Of a DNA stretch of 64,000 nt, positions 43,161 to 55,069 are shown in pieces. The number at the start of each line of letters is the position of its first letter. Position 1 is the first letter of the stretch. The position numbers and the translations under genes were made by a program. The stretch is from positions 29,751,964 through 29,815,963 of the forward strand of contig OX638370.1 of the NCBI GenBank assembly GCA_951812925.1, written 5' to 3'. The notes under the pieces are model-generated. The model was not told the origin of the DNA and searched no databases. It was given only the letters and a program-made list of their open reading frames with translations. This DNA comes from Calliopum simillimum (taxonomy: Eukaryota; Arthropoda; Insecta; Diptera; Lauxaniidae).

Positions 43161-43913
43161 TATATATCAATATATAGGATTAGGAAAACGAAGCAATCAC
43201 ACTAATGCTTTGTTTTCCATAAACACTCCTCGTCATTTCAATTAATTTCCAGACTCCAAAGTTAGAAACTAGACGACTCGTCGATTGAAACTTAAACGCC
43301 TTAAAAACGAAATAGAAACGACAGTTGGGAATAGGGGTGAATATGACTTTGATGTCTTCAAGCGAACTCCATCAAGAAAATATGTAGACATGGTTACTAA
43401 TGAGAGTTTGTTTACTTAAGTTAACAGTTGCGTAGTTTCTTTAAAGGCAAATCGGTTCCTTCAATTAAAGCGGTCGAATTTCGGACCAAGGGTACTCTAG
43501 TAACTAGAGTCTAGTTGTGTTTAACCGACATGTTAAACTGTACGACCTTACATCTTAGTTGTATCATGAGTTCAACTAACTTTTTTACGGCGAATATTTT
43601 TGTTGAAAATTTTAACCTTCTACATTCCCCACATATAGATAGTTTTGACCGTTTTTCTAAAACAGGAGAATTTTGAGTCAGTATGTTAGCCAAAAATATT
43701 TGCTGTGAAATTCCACGACTGATCGCTAAGCACTTATGGGTTGAAATTTCACCGCAAAACCTAAAAATCTTCAACATCAATAAAGACTTCCCACATTACA
43801 TTTTTATTACAATGTTACTCTTGCGAGTAGTTCTTAAGTTTTAAGCATTCTTTGTCTTTGATGACCCCTAGTAAAATTTCCCGTAGAGTATTTTTATTGA
43901 ATACCCAGTGTGC
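43161..43913. other. No gene seen
   Basis: The minus frame 43511-43780 has no recognised motif. Small inverted words (AAAACGAAATAGAAACGA) only. Confidence 0.5.
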
Positions 43914-44080
43914 CTTACGGTTCAAATCTCCGCTTATTTATCCGTTACTGATCCGTTGGCGGGAGAGATTCCCAAAAAAAAGCGAATCGTTTTATTTTTT
44001 GGAATTTCTCCCGCAAACGGATCAGTAACGGATCCGTAACGAGTAAAAAAGCGAAGATATGAACCGTCTGGCACACTGGG
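43914..44080. mobile_element. 167-bp foldback MITE with TA flanks
   Basis: The ends CCCAGTGTGCCTTACGGTTC and the inverse GAACCGTCTGGCACACTGGG have TA on both sides. Inner arms also pair (ATCCGTTACTGATCCGTT against AACGGATCAGTAACGGAT), so nearly the whole element folds back. Non-coding. Confidence 0.85.
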
Positions 44081-44460
44081 TACTTATACCGATTATAGCC
44101 CAGTTTTTAGAAAAAGAGGACAAAAAGACCTATGAAATGGGATATAGTCAAAAATAGAATATAGAAAAATTTTTCTTGTCTGATTTTATTATGGTCTTGG
44201 AACAACAAGTTTGATCCAAAATGTAATTAGTTTTAGAATTTAACAGTAGGGTGAAATTTCGAAAATATGTTTCTTGTGAGTATTTTACTTAAAAAAACAA
44301 TATATCGCCCCTATACAAGTGAAAAGTACTAAGTAAGTTTTCCCGAGTTTTGAGTTATTTGGTATTTCTGGTCTAAATATTATAGACTTTAGTTTAATAA
44401 GAACCATTTATCCATATCTCTATTAGAAAGTGGATATTTTCATCATCTATATATTAATAC

Positions 44461-44756
44461 GCAAGACAAAAACTTGTCCTCCTTTTTTTACTATGTTAGA
44501 AATGGAGCACAACTTTCAATTATAAATTCAATTGTAAATTTGCACAAAGATACAATAAAACTATCTCAATATTTTGCCATTACTTCATGTTTTTTGTTTT
44601 CTTTTCATTTCACATTTGTCATTGTACCAGGGATGATAAATGAACATTTCTATTTTGTACCAAATAGCAAAAAAAGTACTAAAACTGTCCAAAAAGTACC
44701 AAAACTATTTAATAGATTTGTGCTCAAATTTAGACCATTGGGCAATTCTAGTAAAA
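44461..44756 (+). repeat. Dispersed repeat, copy 2 of 4
   Basis: Begins GCAAGACAAAAACTTGTCC after ATATTAATAC, includes TTAGAAATGGAGCACAA and ATTGTACCAGGGATGATAAA, and ends CATTGGGCAATTCTAG. It lacks part of the middle present in copy 1. The plus frame 44474-44785 follows the repeat and is not a gene. Confidence 0.8.
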
Positions 44757-45027
44757 GTAAAAGCAAAACAACGATTTCCACATAAAAAAATTTAATTTTT
44801 TGAACATCTCAGAACTTTCAGAACTTTTGCGATATCGTATGACGCATTTGGAGCATTTTTCAGATCGTAATAAAATAAGAACTGTATCAAGCTGAGATAA
44901 AATTCGATTCAAATTAGGAGAAGCTATTGAATATAAGATATGAAATGCATTAAGCTTGATGTATCCTAAGTACAATACATACTGTTAGCGTCAAAAAAAG
45001 TAAACAAATCTTCCAATATATTAATAC

Positions 45028-45360
45028 GCAAGACAAAAATTTGTCCACCAATTTTTCCTATTTTAGAAATACACTTCAATTTTCAATTATACACCACTAG
45101 AAAAACTTTTGTGTGTAGATGTGGACAAAGTTAAAATTATTTTAATATTCAGCATATAAGACAGGTAAAATTAAATACAAATTTTTCAATATTCACAACA
45201 ACAAAAAAAAAACTGTCACACAAGCCTTAAAAAAGTTTAAAGCACAAAGAGAAAGACGAAAAAGCAAAGCTGACATTGCACCAGAGATGGCAAAAGTGCT
45301 TTTTTATTTTGTACCAAATAGCAAAAAAAGTACTTACAGTTCCCAAAAAGTACAAAGCTT
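45028..45360 (+). repeat. Dispersed repeat, copy 3 of 4
   Basis: Begins GCAAGACAAAAATTTGTCC, preceded by ATATTAATAC as in copy 2. Includes CATTGCACCAGAGATGGC and GTACCAAATAGCAAAAAAAG. Ends near AAAAAGTACAAAGC. Confidence 0.8.
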
Positions 45361-45441
45361 CAACAGATCCAACTTTTGCATTAAAATATAGTTTTATGGA
45401 AAGAAAAACATATATTTTGTAGAAGTGTGTGAGCAAATATA

Positions 45442-45848
45442 AAGGACAAAAATTTGTCCTACCTTTTTTACTTTGTTAGAAATGGTGCACGACTTTGAAT
45501 TATACACTATTAGAAAGGTATTTGTGTGTAAATGTGCAGAGAGTTAAAATTATTTTAATATTGCTCCCTTTAGCCAGGTAAAAATTTAAATTTTTCAATA
45601 TTTATTGCGAAAAAATACGCGGTTTCACAGAGCTGAAAAGAAGATACAGCACAAAAAGAAATGCAAAAAGCTGACTGACACTGACTTCATGTTTTTTGTT
45701 TTCTTTTCGTTTCACTTTTGTCATTGTACCAGGAATAATAAATAAGCTTTTGTACCAAATAGCAAAAAAGTACTAAAACTGTCCAAAAAGTACCAAAGTT
45801 ATTTAATACATTTCTGGTAAAATTTTGACCGTTGGGCGATTCTAGTTA
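45442..45848 (+). repeat. Dispersed repeat, copy 4 of 4
   Basis: Begins AAGGACAAAAATTTGTCCTA, contains TTAGAAATGGTGCACGA, AGCTGACTGACACTGAC and GTACCAGGAATAATAAATAA, and ends CCGTTGGGCGATTCTAG. The longest copy; it follows copy 3 after 80 bp. Confidence 0.8.
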
Positions 45849-45889
45849 ATATGAGTAATTACAAAAACTAACTTTATATTTAATTTGTT

Positions 45890-46250
45890 TTCCTTTGTCT
45901 TAAAACTACATTCAGTCTTTTTGGAATAGAATTGACCAAATTTTTCTTAAAATCAGGAAACACCTGTTTTCGATTCTTCTTGATAGAAGTGGTGCTTTCT
46001 CTGATTTTCCAGTCAACATTTTTCTACAAATGTTCACTAGGGTTAAGATCTTGGGACTGCGGGGGCTACCAAGGGTATTAAGAGTGTGGTGTAGTAACCA
46101 TTCTTTGATAATTTTGAACTTTTTCTTTATATTGTTGTCCTATTGGAAGATTCAGTTACTTGATACGTATACATCGAATAGATTTTCAAGTGCCGTCAAA
46201 ATCTCGGACGAAAATGCATAGCCATCATATACACCAATGAGTGTCATTAC
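45890..46250 (-). pseudogene. Second Tc1-type transposase remnant
   Basis: The minus strand reads TLIGVYDGYAFSSEIL, then FQ-stop-DNNIKKKFKII (region of the second catalytic Asp), HHTLNTLG, and in another frame PPQSQDLNPSEH, corresponding to the [11 protein letters not shown] block with the final Glu retained (S-E-H). At least two frameshifts and stops. A different lineage from the 37.5-kb Tc1. No TIRs found nearby. Confidence 0.75.
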
Positions 46251-49200
46251 CGTATGTACTTGTTTAGAGTTTTTTTTTTTTAATTTTTTTCACATTGCCA
46301 TTAGGCTACTTTCTTTATAAAATATTTGACCTAAGGTTTTACTTTTCGAAATAATGGCAAAATCATTATCATGAGTACAATTTAGCAACTAAATGTCAAC
46401 TTTAATTGACTGCTTCAACATACCAATTTAGTCCATTTAATTATATTTTAACAGTTTTTCTAAATGTACTCGAATAACGTCAACGTTTTGATGTTGTTTC
46501 TGTCCTACATATGAGTACAACACACGTGTTTTTTGTGTAACTTAGCTGACGTTTGCACTAATCGATTTGTTCGTAACTCAAGCCATTATTGGATGGGGGA
46601 GGGGGAGGGGCTTTCACAGAGCGCTATTTGTGGTAAATTAAATAAAGATAATAAAATTATACATTTTCTTGACATTGACTATTTTTAGATATACTCGTAT
46701 ATAAACTAAGCGTACGTTGTTTATTTGTTTAACTAAACAGACAAAAATACGCAGCTTACATTCAACAGCTATTGAGCACTGAGAATGGGGGACGTACGTT
46801 AAGTTCAAGGCGCTAAACTTTTGCACAATAGAAATATTGTATATAGTATTCAAGTCCTTTTGTTACACTTATATTAATTACGATAAATATTTACTAGACA
46901 TGCTGAAACTAATTGCCACGTTCCGGCTGTTCAGATTAAAAGCAACATAAATATTTGATCCTTTCTTTGGTTCGTAAAGAAATATTTTCAAATTAATTGC
47001 AATTTATTTGAATTTTGCTTTTTTTGCTGTAAATGCCACTTCGATTTCGTTTATTTCGAAATACAAAAGCAATAATGAATAATAGACATTATTTGCAAAT
47101 AATGAAAAACAAGAAATCCAGCACATGGCGACCATTCTACTAACCACAAGACCCACCCACTAAGCAACACACATACTAAGTATTAGATATATGAAAATAG
47201 ATTACAAAGTGGTCACGTTACATGCCAGACGGACGCCCTGTTCTTTTGTAAAAATACGGCATCATTATATTTGACTACATTGTTAAATTGCATATGCCAT
47301 GATTCTTAAGAAACTCAACAAATCGCACTTTTGCTACAAGACTGTCATAACTCAAAAGTCTTGAATTTTAGAAATAAAGGCAAATTTTGAGTTGTGGCAT
47401 TATTGTTGAAAACTAAAGGAAATTGTCTAAAGTTTCTTTTTTCAAGAATACTATAATTTTCACTAGCAATTTCGACTTTTTATTTATAAACAACAACAGC
47501 GTCATAACTCAAAAAAGAGTCCGTTTCTGTTCTATTAACAGGGTAAAAGTTCAACACAAGTTCAATTAACAAGATTTTTTCAATAAAAATATTTTAATTG
47601 TTTAACTTTTTCTAGAAATTATGATTTTTTGAGATATGACTATCTTGCATCAAGCGAACGAAATGAAAATGTTGAATAGAGGCAAAAGCAAAACCATAGA
47701 AGACTTAATATCATTGTGGCCACATTGTAGCGTCATAAATTCCTGCTTTTCTCTCTTCCACATCAACACTTCGGTCAAGGGTTGGACAACAGTTTTGACG
47801 TAGGTGTATGAGTTCAACATGAGTACAACGAACGGATGCAGGCGTAAAAACGTGATATCCGCTTTGTTTTGTTTTGTAAAAATAATGATTTTTGTGTTTT
47901 TTGTTTATAAAAAGTTTTTCAGTGCTGTAATTTTTGTTGAACGATGTGTAGCAAGTTTATTTATTAGTTTTGACGGCTCGCATTTCTATTGGGTGTTGAA
48001 TATACTCGTATATACCCTGCAAAATTTTGCAGTTACATATCTTTAAACTTCTTGACGTGTATAAGATCTTTCTTGTTTTTAAAATTTTTCTCGTTTCTCA
48101 AAATTTCTCTAACTTTACAAATTTTCAAACATTCAGGCCTTTCCCGGAATTCATGCGATTTCAATTACGTTTCATTTCGAAAGCTTATTGATGAAAATGT
48201 TAAGTCGTACTATAAAAAGTCTGCGAATCTTTTTTGCTAGAGATCTTATGCTATATTTGTAAGCCAAAAAGTAATCGTTTAGGAGATATTCGATAAAAAA
48301 CGAATTTCTTGACCGTGTTATGGTTTTTTAAGAATATTTCGTGAACAATAATTTTTTCGTAAACACATATTCATATTATTAATAGAGCATATAATTCTCC
48401 ACAAAAGAGATCCTGATACTTTTTATCATGCGGCTCACCGTTTTCATCAAAAAGCTTTCGAAACGAAAAGTAATTAAATCGCGTGGATTTCTCAAAATTT
48501 ACTTTTTGTTACTTGTGCTCCTTTGCTTCTAACCCCCTCAATTATGAACTTTTTAATGCTGAATCCGATCTCGTGAAGAGAATTGCTCATACACCTGCAG
48601 AATATCGAGATATCCTTGCTTGAAGTTGCACTGCAGATAATCGGACTAGTGCATGACTTGTCTTTGACTACTTCCAAACATGACTAGTACTAGTTCCACA
48701 ACTAACAAATTTTCATATAATGGACTGACAATTTTTCAATGTTGATGTCCTACGAATCGTCAATTGGCTCCCTCTGCATTACCTTTTCGATAGTAGTGAG
48801 ACAATTGTCTCCCTCTGCATTACCTATTCACCAGTCGAGAGACAATTGAAAATTTTGAGAGCTTCGAGACTCGATTTCGAGTATCTAAAAATTGAACGAA
48901 CGAGAATCTTAAAAATGCGAGATGTAATTAGAAGAAGAATGAGCGAAAAGTGACGGATTAGCTAATCCGCAATTTAAATGGCGATTGGAAAATCTACAAT
49001 TTTTCAAATAATCAATAAATTAACACAATTTCAGATAATCCAATATATATAGATGTGAAACAGTGCGTCGGTACTGATATCAAAACAAACTTTTTACTTT
49101 AAAGGAGCGTATTTCCACGAAAATTTTTTGAAAAAACGGAACACCAAAAAACGTGACTGTTCGTACATATTACTCTTTCACCAAACTAAATTTTCTCAAT

Positions 49201-49860
49201 CATCGGCACTTCTCAGTTAATAAAAGAGAAAATAAAGACAAAGAAAAACATGAAAACTTTGTATTTTTTCTGTCAACTGACGGCCTGTGCATTACGTGGG
49301 AACTATTGTAGAACAACGCTAGTACCTTTTTGAACAGTTGCCGAACTAGTCACTCTTTGGGACTAGATCCAAATTTATCTGCAGGGTGCTGTTTGTTTCC
49401 AATTTTTAATTGTATTAGAAAGCTATAACTTTCTTTATGAAACTTTCCCTTGAAATTTTTCCAATCGGACCCTAACCGAAGTAAATGTATATAAACCCTT
49501 GTATCGACTTTTGTAGCTAAAAACCAACTTATGGCCAAAAAAATACTTATGTAAAAATGTTATGTCTTTACTTTAAAGATAGATAACTCGGAAACTAAGG
49601 CTCCAATCGGGTAATCTTAATAGTATAGTCTGAAGAGCAAGTTTATGGCTATTTCATGCCATTAAAAATGGTAAAACACCTTTTCCTGGAACTTCGCCAT
49701 AAGATTGAAAATCCAGCTGCTACATGAGAATTAAGACCACAGATTCTACGTCAAGAACTACGTATGTATATTAGTGTGAATTGAAATGTATGGGCGAGTT
49801 TTAAAGCCCAATTCCTCACTCAAATTCTGAAATGTGAGATAAAAACAATAAAAATTTTTT
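46251..49860. other. Long stretch without gene; minor repeats
   Basis: No coding gene seen. Minor points: a G-rich run GGGGGAGGGGGAGGGG at 46595-46610, an imperfect direct duplication of CTCCCTCTGCATTACCT at about 48768 and 48810, a dispersed repeat at 48590-48640 (GAATATCGAGATATCC...TTGAAGTTG) that recurs at 60675-60713, and 49575-49710, resembling the middle of the 7171-8080 MITE. Confidence 0.5.
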
Positions 49861-50470
49861 GACTTTAAAATAAATTCCTAGCTGCCCAAGTGGCTCTTGT
49901 TCATAAAAAACCGTGTGATTTTGCAATGGAGCCTATCTAATGCCCAAAAAACACCATAGATGTCGATACGTGGTCTAAAACAACTTATCTATGCAAATTT
50001 TCAGAGACATCGTATGAGGAATGTCGGAAATGGAATAAAAACGATTATTTTCAAACAAACGAATACTTTTTGTACTGACGCCCATCTAACCGTACATTCT
50101 TTCAAAAAACTTCACAGTGCTCAATTTATCATTAAAATTAAATTATGCATCCTTATTTTGAGATGGATCGATCGACGCACATTTCCCAAAAAGGTCGATT
50201 CTTCTAAAAATCTTACTTTTTGCCCAAAAAAATTGAAAAAAATTACAGGTAAAAAGTTTTCGTTTGATTGAAAATAATCGTTTTTATTCCATTTTTGACA
50301 TTCCTCATACGATGTCTCTGAAAATTTGCATAGATATGTTATTTTAGACCACGTATCGACATCTATGATGTTTTTTGGAAAAAATGTACCAGTAGATAGG
50401 CTCCAGTGCAAAATCACACGGTTTTTGTCAACAAGAGTCATTTGGGCAGCTAGGAATTTATTTTAAAGTC
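49861..50470. repeat. Long inverted repeat, arms about 220 bp
   Basis: The left arm 49861-50078 (GACTTTAAAATAAATTCCTA, GTGTGATTTTGCAATGGAGC, ATAGATGTCGATACGTGG, ACATCGTATGAGGAATGTC) is the inverse of the right arm 50247-50470 (GACATTCCTCATACGATG, CCACGTATCGACATCTAT, GGCAGCTAGGAATTTATTTT). The loop is about 170 bp. The arms are close enough that a transcript would form a long double-stranded RNA. It could be a foldback transposon; no target duplication was identified. Confidence 0.9.
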
Positions 50471-50578
50471 AGAAAATTTATATTTCATGAATTGTTTTTC
50501 CTTCCTGTTTCATAATTTAAGTGTGGAATTGGGTGTTCGTTTTTCGATACACACTAATGTATATCTAGTCAAAAGTTT

Positions 50579-50751
50579 CCCAACAAACCAAAATTCGAAA
50601 CGAAAATTCGGCAAATCTTTCCAATTTCGGCACCGAAATCGTTACAAATTCGTTTCGAATTCTGTATGAGAGGGCTGACACGAATTCGTAACGAATTTTC
50701 TGAACGAAAAACTCTGAATTCAGAAAAAAACGGAACATTTGGTTTGTTGGG
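50579..50751. mobile_element. 173-bp MITE, CCCAACAAACCAAA ends
   Basis: The ends CCCAACAAACCAAA and TTTGGTTTGTTGGG are perfect inverses. The interior also folds back (CGAAATCGTTACAAATTCG against CGAATTCGTAACGAATTT). Non-coding. No clear target duplication. Confidence 0.8.
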
Positions 50752-50799
50752 TTATAGCATTTTTTTTATTTTGCTGTGCCTGTGTTTTTCATCCTTCAA

Positions 50800-51170
50800 A
50801 GATTTTTGATATTTTAAATATTTGTCCTTTATTTCGGTTTTTAAAATTGGATTTACACAAATTTTTCAACTTATTCAACACATTTCTATTTATACTGCAC
50901 TTTTTAAAATTTTTCAACATTATATCTCTTTAGACATTTATCGACAGTTCGAAAACTTTTCGGATTCTTTGAAACTATCCGTTTTTTTCAGTGCGTTTCC
51001 ACGTTTTCGGACATTTTTGATTTTGCAATTTTTTTTTTGTTACTCAACATTTATTGACTTATGGAACATTTTCGACCTAAGCAACACTTTTAATAAATTT
51101 TTGACTTAATCAAAATTTTTATACTTTTTCATAATTTTTCGAACTTTCGACCTCAATTTTCTCCAAGCAT
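50800..51170. repeat. Degenerate TTTTTCAAC / TTTCGAC region
   Basis: T-rich phrases such as ATTTTTCAACTTATTCAAC, ATTTATCGACAGTTCG and ACATTTTCGACCTAAGC recur, in the same style as 38170-38900. The plus frames here are by-products. Confidence 0.45.
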
Positions 51171-52043
51171 TTTAATATTTTATAAAAAGCATTTCCTTCG
51201 TAATTTACATAAATATCGTGTTATTTGATACATTTGATCAGTACATAATTGTTGTTGTAGTTATATTTTTTTACACATAGTAAATAATATAGCTCCAAGT
51301 TTAAAATTTTATGCCCATCGCTGGTATCGATTTTTAATCAAATCAAAATCATTGTGTCATAATTATAAGTGTTCAATAGCAAAAAAAGTGAAACATTTTC
51401 TAAATTCTGTTCTTTTAATTTTTTATTTTTTGTATCAGTGTATCTATCCACTATAAGACATACACGTGCGAAGAGCCCATTGGAGCTTAATGGTTTTTGG
51501 CCGCCTTCGCATGTCGACTGCTGTTATGTATTGATTTTCTTTTGTAACAATTCCATATTGTACTTACGTATTTAGTTATGAAGCTATATTTGGTAAAGAG
51601 TTAATATGTAAGCATAGAATTTCCAGTGTAGTTGTTGTCTCCATTTTTTGTGTTACAACATAGAATTGGCGACATTACTGCCATTTTGGTTTGCTACTAC
51701 AGACGACACCCAGACTGATCAACTGAGAGAGTTGTTTATTAAATTTCTTTCAAGTGCTGCTGACGCCATATGCAAAGCTTAAGGGAAGGGTTGGGTTACT
51801 GTAACTGACATCAATGATAATTGAGTTTTCGAAATTTCCTACACGGCTGAACATGCAAATTGAATAGAAAATAGGAAATTCTAATAGGTTAAAAATGCTT
51901 AAAGATTAAACATGACATGTTTTCGAAACTTATCAACTTGTTTGAAAATTTTCAATTTTGTTCGAAATTTATTGGTATTTTGAATGCTTGTCAATAACTT
52001 GAAGATTTTTTTCAATAATTTTCGACTGCTTTCAGTGCAGTAT
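51171..52043. other. No gene seen
   Basis: A slightly G+C-richer patch (51465-51530) has no splice or coding signature I trust. The degenerate TTTTCGAA words return at 51915-52030. Confidence 0.45.
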
Positions 52044-52481
52044 TTTTTTCTGACCTCAATCAAAAAAGCTGGTATAATAAATGTACTATCGGATTAAAGG
52101 GAATATAACAAGAATCCCAAAAAAAATTATAAAAGGGTATGTTAATAGGACCTTTTTCATACTAAAATGGCCGCCAAAGTCAAAAAATGGGGAACAAAAT
52201 TAAAATATCAACTTTAAAGGTTCAGAACTTTTGCGAAATCCTTCTAAGTTCTATAAACCATATTATTTATCTGAAAGATCTAACGATTAGCTAAAACTTC
52301 GCCATAGAAATGTTTTCTCTAAGACGTTGGGGTGATCCAAGAAACAAGTCAGAAAATCAGTTTTAACCCTATAACTCCTCAGGGGTACATTTTAGACCCC
52401 TTTTCCGAGTGCAATTTTTTGTTAGTCCAGGCCTCCTCTATCACCTCCCAGGAGCTTTGTAACCTTATTCAATGTACCCTG
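52044..52481. mobile_element. CAGGGT foldback family, single right arm (copy 3)
   Basis: Matches the right arms of copies 1 and 2: TCATACTAAAATGGCCGCC, GTTGGGGTGATCCAAG, ATAACTCCTCAGGGGTAC, GCCTCCTCTATCACCTCC, AATGTACCCTG and then TA. The opposite arm is absent, so it is a solo arm. The plus frame 52332-52628 starts in it and is not a gene. Confidence 0.85.
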
Positions 52482-53954
52482 TATAGATTTTTCGACTACG
52501 TGATAATTCGAGATAACTCGACTGTTAATTTATTGCTATGCTTGCGTAGAATTCTTATCGATTTTATATTTAAAATGAAATCGAAAATTATATATAATTT
52601 AAAAAAAATATTACATCTAGGTACTTAAGGCAATTTAACACATAATATTGTGCAATAAATTGCACTAATCATATCCATAATATATAAAATCTGCTAAATC
52701 GTGTTGCATGACAATTTTATCACAATTTTTTTTTCTTTTTTTTCCGCAAATCTGTTATTGACTTTAATAAACAAATGATGAATGTAAATAAAGAAATAAA
52801 TAAATGATTTGTTGCAAATAATAATAATGCAATTAAGTTATTGTTGACTTGGCTATAAGCAGTTGGCAACATCATGTCTTATTTATGTCTAACAACAAAA
52901 GTATGAAGTAGGCAGACATTAAAATGTTGTATAGCAACAGTGGGGGCTGTTGCTAATCATGTTTCCCTGTTGTTGTTGTTGTTGCTGTTGTCATTTTAAC
53001 ATGGCCAAAACATGCAAACGTTAACAACAGTAGGCGATTAACCTAACGAGATACGCATATATGTACTTACGTAGGTACCAAGGCATAAAAATATATGGTG
53101 TTTTTGTATTCATCAAAATATTAATGGTTTTAATTGTCATAATTGTAGCATGTCAAGTTAGTAACATTTGTTTACTTTGATTATCGCATGAAATTTATGT
53201 CAGAAAAGTCATTACATATAAGTCAACTGGACTGTAAGCAAAATTGTGTGGACGCAAATTTTTGTTTTTTAAAAAGTTTTTGAAAGGCGGCGTTATAACA
53301 TGTACCGAAAAAGAAAGATTTCTTCAAAATTTCACCCTGTTGTAAGGCCCTATGGGCTTTTTTTCCAATGTCTAACTAAAAACTAATCAGAACTTTAACC
53401 GAGAGTTTGTCATAGAAAACTCTCCACACACCGTTAACGGCCCCTAGTATAGCTACATGAGATATCAGACACATTTTGAAAGCGAGAACACGCGTATTTA
53501 ACAAAAATTCATGAAAGCAGCAAGTTATTAACCTGCACGTGCCTCTCAATAACTTAACCGATTACCCTTTTTTTTCGAGTATTTACAAAATTTTTCACTT
53601 TATTTCCCGCGCACGCTTATTATATGATAGTCTACGATTTAAAACTATTTTGGCACTAATATTTGCTGACTAGATATCATGTTTTTTTTTTTCTTTTATT
53701 TTGTATTCTTTAATTGTATTAATTTTTGTTTAATTCACATGTGCAAAAATTCTGTTCAGGTTTCACTAGAAAAAAGTAACCGGTTATTTTCAGTTTTATC
53801 AACTAAGTTTATGCCCACAAATAAATTATGTCTTCTCCTTATTATCTGTTTCTACCGGTATCTGGTTCTTTGTTTGCTTTTGTTTTATTTACAAATGACG
53901 ATTTGATCAGATGACATTAAAAGATAATATTTGCACATATGATGATGATATTTG

Positions 53955-53988
<34 letters not shown>

Positions 53989-54170
53989 GAATTTTTGATC
54001 AGCGTCTAAATTTAGCCGCTTGTTTTAAAATAAAATACAAAATTAAATACGGTTGAGTTACAACAAAAAAAGCACATGATTGCGGGATTTTTTCGAGAAC
54101 TTGTTTTGAATAATTAAAAATTACGCCTACAGTCGAATATGAGGAATACGCTCTGTTTTGTAAACATTGT
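52482..54170. other. A+T-rich stretch, no gene seen
   Basis: Contains a GTT triplet run (52970-52990) and a run of nearly 30 T at 53960-53988. No coding, RNA gene or terminal repeat recognised. Confidence 0.5.
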
Positions 54171-54485
54171 TGCATTTTCAAAGTGGAAGGTAAATATTTT
54201 AATTTAGTTCTTTTCAAAACAATCAGGCATGTTCTCAATTCCGACTTCGATCGGAATTGGAATGGAATCGTTTTTAAAGTGCTCTGCGTTTCGAAAAACG
54301 AAATGTTATCGGAATTTTATTGCAATAAATAAAATTGGCTTCTGGTTTCAATTCAATTTACTGAAACGCAATTCCGATGTGGTGTTCATTATCGAAACGA
54401 AGAGCACCTTAAGATTCCGAGAACATGCCTGATTGTTTTGAAAAGGACTAAATTAAAATATTTACCTCCCACTTTGAAAATGCAA
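54171..54485. repeat. Inverted repeat with near-perfect 64-bp arms
   Basis: The left arm 54171-54234 (TGCATTTTCAAAGTGGAAGG to CAATCAGGCATGTTCT) and right arm 54422-54485 are inverses with about two mismatches. Between them, decayed inverted words (AATTCCGACTTCGATCGGAA; GTGCTCTGCGTTTCG against CGAAACGAAGAGCAC) continue the pairing. Either a foldback MITE or a recent inverted duplication. Confidence 0.85.
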
Positions 54486-54767
54486 TATGTTTTTTATTTT
54501 ATTTGTAATTGAAATGTTTGAAGATAAACATTGAAAAACTCGAAAGTTATTATGTAATAACTATATAAATGGAAAAGTACCGAATAAATCGTCCCTATAC
54601 AAGTGAAAAGTACACTGAGCAGAAAAAATAATGAATATGAAGAGAAACATCTTCAATTATATTATTTTCATATATAAAACAGAGACCTTAACGAGTTTCT
54701 TAAAAATGAAGTTGGGCCAACTTAAACTCAGGTCAAAGATGAAAATAAAAAAAAATAAAAATAAACG

Positions 54768-54860
54768 ATCCGCAGGTGGATACGAACCAACGACCGTTCG
54801 CATGATAGATACAAACATGCTATTTTTACTTACAAACTCGTTAGACCTCTACACCAGAAA
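54768..54860 (-). other. tRNA-like sequence (box B)
   Basis: The minus strand reads AGAGGTCTAACGAGTTTG, an A/T-rich middle, ATCATGCGAACGG and TTGGTTCGTATCCACCTG (box B / T-arm), then A/T-rich sequence. It aligns with 28501-28590. The full cloverleaf is not convincing; a tRNA-derived repeat is likely. Confidence 0.4.
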
Positions 54861-55069
54861 TGTCTATCAAAACAAAATTTTATATTTGAAGGCATGCAAC
54901 TTAAAAAAATATTTTTTTTTGTCTGGTTCCTTACAAAAATCATTTTGTATTCAATTTCTACTCAATTCAACAAAAAAAAAAAAAAAATACATAAGAAGAT
55001 AAGGTCTACAATAAAAAAAAAAGGGAAAAATAAAATAATATAAAACTAAGTACATAGTAATGGTGGTAT

